NCBI GenBank assembly: GCA_918026815.1
Contig: CAKJVC010000191.1
Span: forward strand, 713,288-777,287
DNA length: 64,000 nucleotides
Reading direction: 5' to 3'
Source: Chalara sp. BL73
Lineage: Eukaryota > Ascomycota > Leotiomycetes > Helotiales
Positions within the stretch are counted from its first letter, which is position 1; each line of letters starts with the position of its first letter. Below are positions 47,901-59,321 of the stretch, piece after piece. The position numbers and the translations under genes are program-made. The notes beneath the pieces were generated by a model. That model saw only the letters and a list, made by a program, of their open reading frames with translations. It did not search any database and was not told the DNA's origin.

Positions 47901-47960
47901 AATATTTACCCTGCTCCGACGCATCCTGAGTGAGAACCTCGAGATTAGCTTGCCTGTTTC
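44947..47960 (-). CDS. Amino-acid permease (fungal YAT/APC family), N-terminus unresolved
   Basis: The gene runs on the minus strand with at least nine introns. From the N-terminal side it shows GAGIFVASGNLIAIAGSLGG, VACVLYTLTEMVT with DPAAGFAVG, a membrane segment reaching VFMLIINVGG, GGEIVAMTAGEAKDPWRDVP, a SAYTAANTALYAASRAV segment and RSRWQPLPAYIG; these are the landmarks of fungal amino-acid/proton symporters with 12 helices. The C-terminal exons (44947-45378 and 45441-45684) and those up to about 46,960 splice cleanly. Two places do not: the join near 47,050-47,120 needs one more base, and the part before GAGIF (about 47,930) was not found, so the start is uncertain. One intron (about 47,510-47,800) is unusually long, near 290 bp. 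The cytosolic C-tail is acidic. Substrate cannot be told from sequence. Confidence 0.75.
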
Positions 47961-49009
47961 AATAACCTCTAAGGATGAGACTTTGTTATAAGAGATATGT
48001 ACTCTCGGGCAGTATCCAAATTTGCCCAAGTACCTAAGGTTTCAGACAATCTTAGGGGCAGACCGCTTGTGGAGTATTTTGAATCAGGGGATTTTCCCTC
48101 TGGAAAGCAGACTGACCTGATATGCCAATGCCTGTGCGTGTGAGTGGTCGCTATGTAATATTTTTTTCTTGTGGAAGCGTTACCTGCTAGCTGTGGACGG
48201 GTCAATACTCGATCTAGATGTTCATACCATGCTGCGCGGTAGTTTCTCCGATTTAGAAGGCGTTGGTCAGCCATCGAGGAGCGAGAAACAAACCCGATGC
48301 AGGTGGCTCAATGTTGCGATGAATAGCAGCATTCGAAAAAAAAAAAAAAGAAGAAAAAGGGTTCGGAGCCTACTTGATCGGATTGCAAGGCATTGTGAAA
48401 TTTGGGAAAGTACCCAAAGCGTACCAGGATCTTAGCAGAAACAGGGCATAGCAACAACTCAATCGTTGTTACACAAGACTCAAACGTCAGACGGCTAGAC
48501 ATTAGACCTCGTCCACATGTTTGACTCCACAGTGAGCCTGCTGACCTATTATTAACCCAAGAGCTGGGAAGAGCGTTGGGGGTGGGGGATGCGAATCATG
48601 TATTTACGTATGGAGGCGTTCAGGGCAATCTTGGGGCCACCGCTCTCCCTGATTGTTGGCTATGGAGACCTCTGTTGGGGCAGAATATTTGTCCTACTAT
48701 GCTTCGTGCACCTATTATTCTAAACGAAAGCGGTGAGATGAAGATTACAGTGGACGCCACTGGCTTGCCGCCACAATAATATTGACAGCCCAATCTGGCC
48801 CGTTGCGGATTGGTCTAGCAATATCTACCCCGCAACTCTTCAAACAAGCGCTGGCATGATGTAATAATAACCCTTCCCAATTACCACCGTTATTCCGTAG
48901 CACCTTGCATGAGTCTCCTGCACTTCTGTTTTTTGGGAGCATTCCCATTTAGGCCGCTCGGGATGAACCCAGCATTGCATCCAAGCGCAGTCCAGACACT
49001 TAAGTAACA
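47961..49009. other. Intergenic region between the permease and the beta-propeller gene
   Basis: It may contain the missing first exon(s) of the permease (the minus frame at 47969-48274 is open but not convincing). A purine-rich A13 tract lies near 48,337-48,349. Otherwise nothing is seen. Confidence 0.4.
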
Positions 49010-50620
49010 ATGTCATCTATAGATGGTAGCACGGTAGTGTCGCCGTGGAGCTCCATTATTGTCGACAAATTTCAAACATCTCCCCCTTCAAAAGCTTCTG
49101 CATTCGAAGCCCGGCTGGAGCGGCATAGGCGGTTTCGAAAGCCCATCCCGGATATCGCAACGGCGCTGTCCTCTTCCGGATGGCTTGCAACAGCATCCTA
49201 TGATAAAGTCCGATTTTATTACCTACGAGATATAAACTCTTCGACCCGTGGGATTAAGGAGAGCCGTGACTCGATTAAATGCCATCGTGAATGGGGAAGG
49301 ATAAGGGCAATCGCACTTTCGAACGATCTTCTAGCAATCATCACCTACACTCACCTCGTAGTTCTCGACTATAAAGTGCATGGAAACATTGATCAGATTT
49401 TAATCGACGCGAAGCTAATCAATACAAGCGAAGTATGGACACCACAGTCAATAGCAGTTCGCCAGGTCGAGCCTGTTGAACCAGGAGAAATACCATTCGC
49501 TTGGGTAGCCGTTGGTGGACAAGGCAAACACGGCGTGAAGATCTATAAGTACGTTTACGAAGCTGGCTGGGAAATACAGAGCGACCGTATTACCTTGAGC
49601 TGTGCACAGAATGTGAGCTCGATTGGACTCGTTAGCTTCTCGCCGGAGGCGCCCAACACCAGAGACCGAATCATAGTATGTGCGGCGGCAGCATCAAATC
49701 AAATCTATTGCTGGGGCATAGGTCGCGAGAACCATCATCGCACGCCTGAGCCAAGCTGGACCTTCAATTGTGACGTGAGGAAAGATGGAGTAGTAAGTAC
49801 CGCCCTCGCGTATCCTATAACAACAAGACCTAACGAAATATAGCACTATACAGGCGCAGTGAAATCTATACAAATCTTCCTATCTCCCACTAAAAGAGTG
49901 TATATATTTTGTGCTATCAATCAAAAACAGGGCTCGCAAGTACTCGGCAGCTGTATTGCGCCTCTGGACTACTCGGGCCGAGACGAGCGAACGGCACTCA
50001 GCCCGTGGCAAGAATTATCAAAAGATGCAATTAGAAGGGGCGTAATAGGTGGCACTGTAACACCCAGCGGCCGTTTTATCATTGCTGTCGAGCAGGGCTT
50101 AATGCGACTCGTAACATTACAACCTATGGGTAATGGTGGACTAGGATGCATTACCGTGCCAAAGCCCTTGCAGTGGCGCTCGTCCTTGACGCCAACAACC
50201 CCAGATGTCTCGGGAATTTCGGTATCTGTACGGGAAGAAGATGGGATACTTGAAATCATGGCAGTTGATGGTCGAGGGTGTGTCGAATTTAGATGTGCCA
50301 GTGTTTGTGACATGCTATCAGCAGAGAGCCCACAGGCCGGTCTGCCGCTGCTACCGGAGCTGCCCAGCGAGCCCTGTATAAGATATGAGTTACCTGATCC
50401 CACCTGTACAAGTCAGCTCACAGGAGAGTCTTCAGGTGGCGAGAGTAGTTGGTGCTCGTGGACGACAGACAATAGAGTATTTGACACGGCCCAGATACAA
50501 CAATGGGAGGTAGAAGATCCTATGGTGCCTGCTTATGAAAAGCCGGGTCTCCGTCAGTTGAATACATCCACAAGGAGCCAGAACCTAGCCCTTGTGAACC
50601 CAGCCCAGCCCTGTATATGA
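49010..50620 (+). CDS. Beta-propeller-like (WD40-like) protein of unknown function
   Basis: Two exons (49010-49792, 49844-50620) give 519 residues; the intron has GTAAGT, a CTAAC branch and ATAG. The N-terminal half has HRRFRKPIPDIATALSSSG followed by repeated beta-strand units (WLATASYDKVRFYYLRD, LLAIITYTHLVVLDY, FAWVAVGGQGKHGVKIYK), as in the WD40-like propeller proteins that occur next to NACHT or HET genes in fungi; the signature Trp-Asp ends of true WD repeats are weak. The second exon continues with more strands (GGTVTPSGRFIIAVEQG) and ends in a Ser/Pro-rich acidic tail. No signal peptide. A scaffold role is only an inference from fold. Confidence 0.7.
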
Positions 50621-51700
50621 GTCTTGGAACGCTGAGGATAAGGGAAGTATGGGAGCGAAAGTCAGAACTAGTGACTTGTTTGGCAGAAAGTCTAACATAG
50701 CTGCTGCCCTATTATGGAATCATGAGTATCCAAAAGTTGATCAAAAGTGGGCCGTCGTTTGTGGATTCATGGCCATTATTGCCGGGGATATTGGGTCTGC
50801 CGACTGAACCGGTGCGGGTTATGCTACAGGTGCTAGAACGAAATGCGCAAGTTGGTCGACAAAACTACATCCAGCTGTGCGCATGGGTAACATAGAACAA
50901 CCGGACGATCCTGCCCTAGCCGAGCGCAAAACCCTGCAACACCCATTTGATCCTCAAGCCATGTCGCCACCAATTCTTCAAGTATGTCAGGAAAGCGGCC
51001 GACATCTCTAGCACGCGTCAGGTTGCACGCATGGTGGACGAAGACGATCTGGCAGACAGGTATCTTGCCCGAAACGTACGTCGAGGGCCCAGAGCTGGAC
51101 GCCGACTTCGTGCTCTGGGACGGGCAAAGTCCTTCTCCTTGAGGTGCCAGATAAGCACCTTCGACTAATCCAATGCTTTTATAACAAGGCGGTGATCCCG
51201 CACATATATACTATAGTTACCTAGTTATAGCTTTAGCCACCTAGGTATATAATGTACTAACATGTACAAGTAGCTTATTAATTTGTTAAAAAGACTGATA
51301 ATACTGGTTTTCAATACTGGCATTTACGCCTTCTAGAAATTTTTACAGGTCTGGACTTCAGTCGGATGGCATCTATTGTCCACATCCTAGCCAAAATCGA
51401 CGCTGCCCAAGGTTTGTGAGTATGAAATTCATAGGACTACTCCGTAATCAATCATTTGATTTCGGGACTGTAAATAGCACATTCGTTGATAGCCTGATCT
51501 TTTAATGCTTTAAGAAGTGAATATGCTTGTTTTGTGTTTTTTTTTTTTGCCTAGCAGGATACTTGCGCTCGGATGATAGAATTCCTCCTTCAATGAACAG
51601 AACGATTTCGATCAGACGCTTTGACTATGGTTATGAAGATCCACAACCCACATTTCAAGTCTTACACAATGGCAAAGTTCATTTATACTCGACTTGACAT
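50621..51700. other. Intergenic region
   Basis: No supported gene. Short open frames at 50,730-50,895 and 50,947-51,168 have no recognised motif and no splice partners. AT-rich sequence at 51,200-51,320 and an unbroken T-run near 51,538-51,548 follow. Confidence 0.35.
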
Positions 51701-53410
51701 CTAGTGAGCATAGTATAAGACCGTAGCGGGGTTTGAAGCTCGCAACTGCTTGTTCTTCCTCACCAAGAAGAGCTTTAGCCCCCACGCCACCATGATCGTC
51801 GCGACTGCAAACGCAGAGTTGGCAGACATGGCAGTCAAATACCTTGGCCCATCAGACTTGGGGTATAAGTATGCAGTGTAGACATATGACAAGTTGGCGA
51901 AAGTGTTGATCAGGCCTAAGCTGACGGCCTTCTTCTCCGTGGTTTGTCCAAGTGTTGCGGTGCACCAGCCGAGGATAACAGAGTTGATGGCATAAGCACC
52001 GGATGCGAAGAGGAAGCATGATACATAGCGAGCAGCAGGGTTGAGAGAGATGCAGGAAATGATAAAGCCGACTAGCGCAGTTCCCATGGCTCCAGTGATA
52101 TGCCAAGTTCGTTCGTTGAATTTACCGGAGCTTAGACCGAGGAACCAACCTACAAAGCCAGAGACGAGATAGGGAGGGCAGGTGAGCACGAGAGTGAGGG
52201 TGCGGCTGAAACCAAGAGAGCCGACGACAGTGGGAAAGAAGTTGTTGAATGAGCAAGCAGAGATATGGAAGTTTTGCATAAGGATGAGAGGATAGAATAA
52301 TGGGTCTTTAACTGCTTGCTTAAGACCCGCAATGGCGCCCTTATTAGGGGCGAGGTTGACGGTGTCTTTCGCGATTCGGGAATGTGCAAGTTGTTGCTCC
52401 TCAGGGCTTAACCAGCGGGTTGTCAGTGGGTCGTCCGGAAGGAGGAAGGTAGCAACGAGTGCGACAACGAAAGTTACAGCTCCTTCAATAATAAATAGCC
52501 TATGATGTATTAGAAATTGCTACTGCTTAAAATGTCATTACTCTCTCACCATTTCCATCCTGCAAGGCCATGTGCATCATCAAGGGTTTCGAAAATCGCT
52601 GCAGCGATGAGACCAGCAAACGCTGTGGCGAAGATATTCCCTGAATACAGGATAGCAATCCGAGCTGCTATTTCCTTTCGGGTATAGAAAATAGAAAGCA
52701 TGTAGAGTGCGCCAGGGTAGAATGGTGCTTCGGTAACACCAAGAAAGAAGCGAACGAGAACGAGCCCAGTGTAATTCTTGACCATAGCTGTCAATGCAGA
52801 CACGATGGCCCAAAGAGCCTGAGATTAATACTTAGTATTTGCTTGACTAAGAAGAAAAAATGCTGCAAAGCGTACCATGCATAAACCCATGTAGATAGAC
52901 GGGCGAACTTTCCCAGAATTCATAAGCATGTTCGACGGTACTTGCATGATCAAATAACTGCACATAATTAGTTTTCTCTAGTAAGGCTAGAAACAACGGG
53001 TGACGTACCCAATGAAGAGGATTGAGATACAAGTGTTGTATTGGCTTCCGACTAAACCCAGGTCTTCTTCAAGATCATTTAGTCGAGCACTAGCAATCGC
53101 ACTTCGATCAAGCTGTGAAGACAAATTAGTAAATGCATCTGTTGTATCATCATTAATTACTAAATGTTAAACTCACGTAATTGAGGAAGTACATTGCCCA
53201 GAGGGTTGGCATGATTCTCCAGTCGAGTTTCTTGACTAGAGCAATCTCGAGAGGATTGCTCTTCCTAACAGCACCAGAGTAATCGAGGCCACCTTGAAAA
53301 ACTCCGGATTCCTCTATATCTTTGCCTGATCGTTGGTCCTCGGCATCTTCAATTCTCTGATCCTCGCTAAGGGATGAGGCAATGCCCTTTTCATCTGCAG
53401 TAGCAGTCAT
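51701..53410 (-). CDS. Dal5-type MFS transporter (anion:cation symporter family)
   Basis: Five exons (53410-53177, 53112-53009, 52957-52876, 52818-52550, 52499-51701), all in phase, give 495 residues. A hydrophilic N-terminus of about 60 residues leads to KKLDWRIMPTLWAMYFLNY and LDRSAIASARLNDLEEDLG, the conserved first-helix and loop-1 region of the allantoate/nicotinate-type permeases (Dal5 family). FLGVTEAPFYPGALYMLSIFYTRKEIAAR is the diagnostic loop around helices 4-5, and WLSPEEQ lies in the central loop. Twelve membrane helices are expected. The family imports small organic anions such as allantoate, nicotinate, tartrate or vitamin-like molecules; the substrate is not set by sequence alone. 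A transcription-factor-domain gene lies 0.5 kb upstream in the same orientation, which could regulate it. Confidence 0.92.
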
Positions 53411-53883
53411 ATTGTTGGTGATGCAGACACAAACGCTGGCAGGATCTTCGAGGTAAAAGATTGAAAGACTGTTGGCTGGTCGAGAAGCTGGGAGACATGC
53501 TTGCCTTTATAGATCAAACCATGTTGTGCGAAATATTAATTCTATTAAGGCTTCGCTACTAGCTTGATTCCGTGGGGAGACCTTGTCGCATAATTTAGCG
53601 GGGTCCCCATGGAGTAGAAAAGGTCTTATCCCACCTTGCGCCGTCTCGGAATAAGGCCCTATTCCGAGACACATAATTAGGTCTTGCATACTCATTACCT
53701 CTTATGATTGTATCCCACTGGGGAGTAAGAGCTAGATTGTGGGGAAAGCACCATAATAGACCTCGCCTTCGGGAATTTGAGGCTAGGGTTCAAGCATGCA
53801 CCTCCAGAGCATCATACAGCATGAGGCGATTGGTATGCAGTCGGTTTGTTCGCTAAATCTTGCTCTTTCTCGGCTGTAGTTGT
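53411..53883. other. Promoter region of the MFS gene
   Basis: No gene. The spacer contains CGGAAT/ATTCCG-type half sites around 53,646-53,663 (ctcggaat and attccgag), an inverted CGG-like pair that could be a zinc-cluster factor site. This is only suggestive. Confidence 0.3.
53642..53663. promoter_or_regulatory. Possible inverted-repeat operator in the MFS promoter
   Basis: The sequence contains TCTCGGAATA and TATTCCGAGA separated by a short spacer, a near-perfect inverted repeat about 240 bp upstream of the MFS start. Zinc-cluster regulators bind CGG-type inverted repeats. Binding is inferred, not shown. Confidence 0.35.
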
Positions 53884-55817
53884 TCATTGCTGTGCACTCT
53901 GTGGCTCAAAATTCATGAGATATGAGTCAAATGGAGCTGAGGCAAGATCAGTTGTCCATTCAAGCATGTCTAGCTGGTTTAACCCCCCTAGAGCGCTTGC
54001 TTGCCACATTTCCATGCCTTGGCCATCAAACATGTCTTGAAGAGCATGTTGCCCTACTTGCTCAAACGAATGTGGGGCAACACTAGTCGCTTCACGCTCT
54101 GTCGCTGGAATTGTTCGTGTGGTCATGGTCTGAAGCTTTGCAATCGTCTCCTGCAACATACGCCCTGGTGACAATGCTAACGGCGCTGGTCTAGGAAAGC
54201 CAATTGCAAGATACCCGGAGATCTGTTGTTCTAGTAGAGCAATTGCGCGTTGCATACGCGTTGCTAAAGTAGAGTTCAATTTGGATAAATGATCAACATC
54301 TTGCTCACCTACGCCAATGGTGGTTGAATTCCATCGGTGATACAGGAACAATAGCGCAGCATGAGAGGCTAGCCTTGTTCCGGTAGGCTGGAGATAGAAC
54401 AATCGTCGCTCACTCTGACTACCCTCCAAACAGGCCAGAATGTCTGTGCATGTTTGAACGCAGATATCGAGGCCTTTGTCAAAGGTGGGATGATCTGCAT
54501 CAAAAGTTAACGCAGGTTGATAGATCAAAAGCATCGCGAAATTGCTCATTAGCTGTAGATAAGGCACGGTGAATTCTTGATCCTCCTTCAATCGAGTATG
54601 CGCTCTGTCTACCTGATCTATGTCTTCACATCGACCTCCCAGGGGATCAAGTACACTAGTCATGAACGCGCTGTTGAATGCATGTTTCCAAGTACGTAGC
54701 TCGTGATCAAGAAGTGCAATCTTTTCAACTCCGCCTCGTCGCTGAGTAGTTGTGTATAGTTGCTTCGTACATTTCGCCAAAAATCCGAGAGAGCCTGATA
54801 TATGAAAGAAAAAGGCTAAATCGCGTGGCCTCTCCGGGAAGAGCCATCGGAAGACTTGTGATATTCATGTCATCAAAGTCGCAGTCAAATGGCAGATTTG
54901 TATCGACGTCTTCATCCTGAATCAACTTTGGTAATCCGTGACAAATGCTCGAGGTCCTTTATGATGTGAGCATGATCTCATTTCTCAACTACAGGATATT
55001 CTCACATGTCCAAGATGTAAGTACACCACCATATTCGACTTCTCATTTCTAGTTCTCCTGCACAGAATTTGAAACGTCGAGTGTGGCGATGTAGCCCTAA
55101 AGACTGCGCCAGCCGAACAGCCATGCCGCTATACTGCGCAAGCATTGAATGTTGCCCGGACAGTTGGAAATACAGCGCCATGAGAAGTAATGATTGGAGA
55201 CTGGATAAGTCTCCCCTTTCGATAATTTGGAAATACGTTTCGCTAGCCAAACCGAAGAATATATCGGCGGAGTCTGTGCCCCCAGGGTCATCCCATGCAT
55301 CAACAGCCAAAACCAGGCAAACTTGGTTCCAACTACTTGGTTTGGCTTCGATTTCCATGACATATCTATTTTCGGCAAAGTCCATGACTTGGTGAAAGCC
55401 TGCAAAAAATTGTTTGGGTGCCAGAATTGGCTGTAAGGTTCCCCATTTGCGAAAGAACCTGTGACATTTACCAAAATAGTAAGAGCGCGGCTGATAGAGC
55501 CCGCGACTTAGATGCTGCAAAGATTCGGGGTTGTTGGTATGGGAGTATAAACTCTTTGGCTGGGGAAGCATGTGAAGCTTATACATACTCTCCGGGAATA
55601 TCTCTGAGTGACCAAATATCTCCTGATACTTTTGCTCTACGGTATGAACAAAATGCACGCCTGTGGTAGAGCCAAGAACGATCGAGCTGCACAGAAGTAT
55701 GCGTGCTTTTGATTGTGCATTACCAAACGATTCCTCTGTTGTTAGTGATGATCGCGTACACAAGAATTTAAGCTGAGACTCTTCCATTTTCCTGAGCGTT
55801 CTGAGCAGTCTGGCCAT
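53884..55817 (-). CDS. Fungal-specific transcription-factor-domain protein (frame broken once; no zinc cluster seen)
   Basis: Exon A (55817-55006) and exon B (54956 on) join in frame at LDMTSSICHGLPKLIQDEDVD, a typical junction of the fungal transcription factor domain (Fungal_trans); LAQSLGLHRHTRRF and RIWWCTYILD just before it are the signature of that domain. Near 54,778, after SRIFGEM, the conserved reading (YTTTQRRGGVEKIALLDHELRTW) continues one base later, so either the sequence has an extra base or the gene is broken there. A 29-nt intron could bridge it but would be too short. The rest, 54780-53884, is an intact helical C-terminus. No Zn2Cys6 cluster is found before 55817; it might sit in an upstream exon not identified here. 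Adjacent to the Dal5-type transporter, whose regulator it may be. Confidence 0.65.
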
Positions 55818-56284
55818 GGCATGTAGATGTCATACCAGATTTTCCATATCGATAACATTCGACAGCATCGGGGATGTAGTTCATACTTAAATGCTCTCTA
55901 ATGAAGATAACCCGCCTCGAAGTCTCATATTCGTGTTATTGTTTGCCACATATTCAAACCCGAGGACGAAGCTCTGGTTCCGTCGGTGGCGACGACCTCC
56001 CGTGGAAGCTTAAATTCCTCCCTGGGAACATGGAACATGAACTGTTTCTGAAATATCGAATTCATGAAAATATCGAGCGTCAAGATAGCGATGGCATTGA
56101 GAAGCTACATTCCAACACGGGTAGTCAGTTTCACTGCCATATCTGCTATGGCAACAACATTGCATTATCGCGAATGTGTCTCCTTATATATTCGTTGCCA
56201 ATCCTTTTCATGTATTTAGTATTATCAGTACTAAATTCCCTCGTTTGACAGTCCTTGATTGCCTGCTCCTTGCTCGTATCAGCG
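55818..56284. other. Intergenic region between divergent genes
   Basis: No supported gene. It separates the minus-strand transcription-factor gene from the plus-strand repeat-module gene. A zinc-cluster-coding exon was looked for on the minus strand and not found. Confidence 0.4.
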
Positions 56285-58099
56285 ATGTTCTACTACATCC
56301 CTTTTCTCGCCCTCTTGAGCCTGGCGAGTTTTGCTGCGGCACAAAGTGATACATGTGATCACAACGCGTATGCTTAAGAGTGTAAAGTTTAGTATTAAGC
56401 TAACATGCATTCAGTTGTTATCAAGCATATAATGCACCTGAACTATCCTCGTCAGCTAAGTCGTTCTGCTCGGGATTCACGTCCGGAGTGACTACAACCA
56501 CGAGCGATGTGCCCAATTATGCCACTCAACCTTGTTCTTCCAGCATGGTCTTTCAGATCTCCTCTATCTGTGCATGCGCATATCCTGGAACGATAGCTAG
56601 TTCCATCACAATGGAAAACTCGACGGCACCTTCCATAGCAACAGCAACCACTAGCCCAAGTATTATTACCTCTAATCCTATAATTTCTAGTATTTTCAAC
56701 AGTCCCAGAAGTTCGGCTAGCATAAGTAGCACAACAATCACGATGGAACCGAGTACTAATAATCCTAATAACCCAGGTCCTGCTGGTCGCTTAGCCGACT
56801 CAGACGTTCCCGTTGGATGTCATGAGGACAACTGCCTTCGTGCCATGATCCGAGAAGGAAATGCCGACGCCACTCCATTTTGCCAATCTTTCACGACAGC
56901 CGTAGTTACGGATCTTGCAGCTCTGCCTACGTATGCTTCTATGTGCACTCCGAATGTCATTGCCAGCATGAGCTCTGCCTGCTCTTGCTTCGTGCCCAGA
57001 ACTGCCGTGCTCGGGTCCCCAATACCAACAGCTTCGACAAATTCAAATAGCAGCAGCTCCTCCACTAACATAATTCCAACCATCACATCAACAGTAACCA
57101 TTACAGTAACGATGACAGTAACGCTCTTGAGTGTCGCATTGACGACTTCCTCGGGGATGTCACTAGTATTAGCTCTAGCATTGGAGGAGGAAACCGCTCT
57201 ATTCCTATCGGATGCCATGAGGACAACTGTTTACGGGCCATGATCCGAGAAGGCAATGTGGATGCCACACCATTCTGTCGAACTTTCACGACTGCAGTTG
57301 TCAACGATATAGCGGCACTGCCAACATACGCTTCGCTTTGCACACCAGATGCAGTTCTCGGGATCAGCTCAGCGTGCTCATGTTTCGTTCCTAAGATAAC
57401 TGGACTATCAAACAGCCTGGTTTTGGCAAGTACCACCACAACTACCGCATCATCATCACCAGGAACCAATACGCCCTCATCTCTATCCAGCAGCGTTTCT
57501 GTTTCTAGTATTTCCACGTCCTCAATGAGTTCAATAATAACAACACTCCCTACATCCATGTCTACCCCTAGCGACTCATCATCACAAGATTCCCCTGGCT
57601 CAATAGCATCCATATCTATCCCCTCCGCTGCAGCCGGTGCTCGCCAACTAAGTTGCAACGAAGATAACTGCCTACGAGCCATGATCCGCGAAGGCAACGT
57701 AGGCGCTACACCGTTCTGCCGGGCTTTCACCACAGCAGTTGTGACGAATGAGGCGGCTCTCCCAACCTACGCATCAATGTGTACGCCTGCAAAGATTGCC
57801 GGGATTAGCTCAGCGTGCTCATGTTATGTTCCAGCGCCGACCGCTAGTCGGCGTTTAGGGTGTAATGAGGACAATTGTAAGCAATTGCTGGATTAATAGT
57901 ATAGATGTATAGTTCAGCGGCAGGCTAACAGAACCACAGGCCTCCGCGCAATGATCAGGAAGGTGGCGTAAGTGCCACGCCTTTCTGTAGCCAATTCATA
58001 GCGGCTACAGTGACCGACCCGGCTGTGCTTCCAACCTACGCCTCGATGTGTACGCCGAATGCCATCGTTGGTATCAGCTCGGCATGTTCCTGCATCTAG
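56285..58099 (+). CDS. Secreted protein with tandem cysteine modules and Ser/Thr-rich linkers (two apparent base losses)
   Basis: A signal peptide (MFYYIPFLALLSLASFAAAQ) starts exon 1 (56285-56367); a 47-bp intron with CTAAC and CAG leads to exon 2 at 56415. Five modules of roughly 60 residues follow: a divergent first one (CDHNACYQAY ... SICACA) and four very alike, each with EDNCLRAMIREG or a variant, ATPFC, LPTYASMCTP and SSACSC. Linkers are Ser/Thr/Val-rich and probably O-glycosylated. The module pattern recalls Cys-rich secreted repeats in other fungal wall or adhesion proteins. Frame changes occur at the GGGG of 57,153-57,156 (between modules 1 and 2 of the similar set) and at the GG of 57,958-57,959 (last module); one extra G repairs each. 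The last module carries an intron, 57,859-57,940. The end at 58,099 assumes the repaired frame. Confidence 0.6.
56820..58099 (+). repeat. Four near-identical cysteine-module repeats
   Basis: Modules start near 56,814, 57,211, 57,648 and 57,847. Each carries CxEDNC, ATPFC, LPTYAS and SSACSC at constant spacing. High similarity in DNA as well as protein points to recent tandem duplication. The linkers differ in length and sequence. Confidence 0.75.
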
Positions 58100-58421
58100 G
58101 CATGAACGAGTGTGGATGTCAGAAATCTATTTAGAAGGATTGTGTCTTAACTAGTACGATCATTGAATTTGGAGACTGGGTAAATGTTGGGGATTGAAAT
58201 CTTATACACTTAGCATAGCGATTTGAGCATTTATAATCATGAATAAAATGAATGGCATCTCGTGTCTTCCAGGTTTCGCCTTGTCTCTGGTTGCAGTCCT
58301 ATACGCTTAACTATATGTGACTTCGAGGCCATTGAGACCTCACTACTTCTACTAGGTTACGGGAGCCGATAGCTGTTATATATCACCATAGCTATCTGCG
58401 AGTTAGAACCTACCATCAGCC

Positions 58422-59321
58422 TCATAGCTTCGCATCTCCCTTGATAACATCTCTTAGGAGCGTCAAAGCTTCGACAGCAAACTGAATCATGTTGCCCTCT
58501 CTTACCACCCAATTCGGTGTTAATTTCTCTCGTATATGTGCCACTCGCCGTTGCAACAGCTACTGCTACATATCCTCTGTGTATGGTCAGCTTTTGATTT
58601 TTAACTGTCCGTCACTCAGATATCCCACCAATCTCAAGACCGAAGCTATCAGTTCAGCCACCAATAAGGGAAGACTCACGGAGTCCTATTTGGCGTGCTT
58701 CCCCTGTCGGCCCAGCGGTCCCGCTCTCAGACACCGTATATGTGCTTCCCAGCTTCCCTCTCACGCTTCTCGCTAATCCAGCCACAATCTCAGCGGTAGG
58801 GCCTTTATACGCTTTAATTGTATCTTCGCTCCATCCCGCTAGGGCCTGTCAACCTCAATCTACCGTTATATCTAATAGTACTAGGCTCCATCGAAAGTAG
58901 ACGGTCCCTTAAAGAGAATGCTGCGGCCCAGACCACAGAACAGCGGGGGTTTATGGAAAGGAGAGTATATAGAGAAAGTAGACTTACCAAACTGAACACG
59001 TGCTTCCAGAGTATAAAGCTTACGATATTTAGTTTATGGTTCAGCATGCATGTTTGGTGAATGGGAAGCAAACAGTCAAACCGCCTTTATAGAACCCGCT
59101 AGCCCCAGGTGTGCTAAGCAGAGAAGCAGATATTATGCCACCTGCTGCCTGTTCCCATCAGTTCCTGCTTTGTTTCCCCACTGTTAGACACGAGATGATA
59201 ATGGCTAGGCACATACCGTCTCAGCAACACTGACACTCTCCTTCTTCTCTTTTAGCAATGTTGCGACTTCGGCTACGATCGCTCTTATTTTCTGCGGTGG
59301 GAACTCTTTCGCTTCCGCCAT
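58422..59321 (-). CDS. CinA C-terminal domain protein (nicotinamide mononucleotide amidase type), frame disturbed
   Basis: The ATG at 59321 starts a helical segment, then KESVSVAETAAGGIISASLLSTPGAS, the hallmark of the CinA C-terminal domain, joined by an intron after AET. Exon 3 reads LYTLEARVQF and, after a 140-bp intron, AGWSEDTIKAYKGPTAEIVAGLA and SESGTAGPTG; a last part has GYVAVAVATASGTYTRE and a C-terminal helix ending in DAKL. Bacterial homologues deamidate nicotinamide mononucleotide in NAD recycling; many fungi have such a stand-alone domain. Two frame problems exist: a missing G at the CCCC of 58,701-58,704 (plus strand) and one base too many (or two too few) near 58,525-58,530. 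The identity is firm; the coding state is not. Confidence 0.7.

Noticed and set aside
54740..54780. A 29-nt intron (GTACGA...CTCAG) to bridge the frame change in the transcription-factor gene
   Set aside because: Too short for fungal splicing and without a branch site; treated as a frame lesion.
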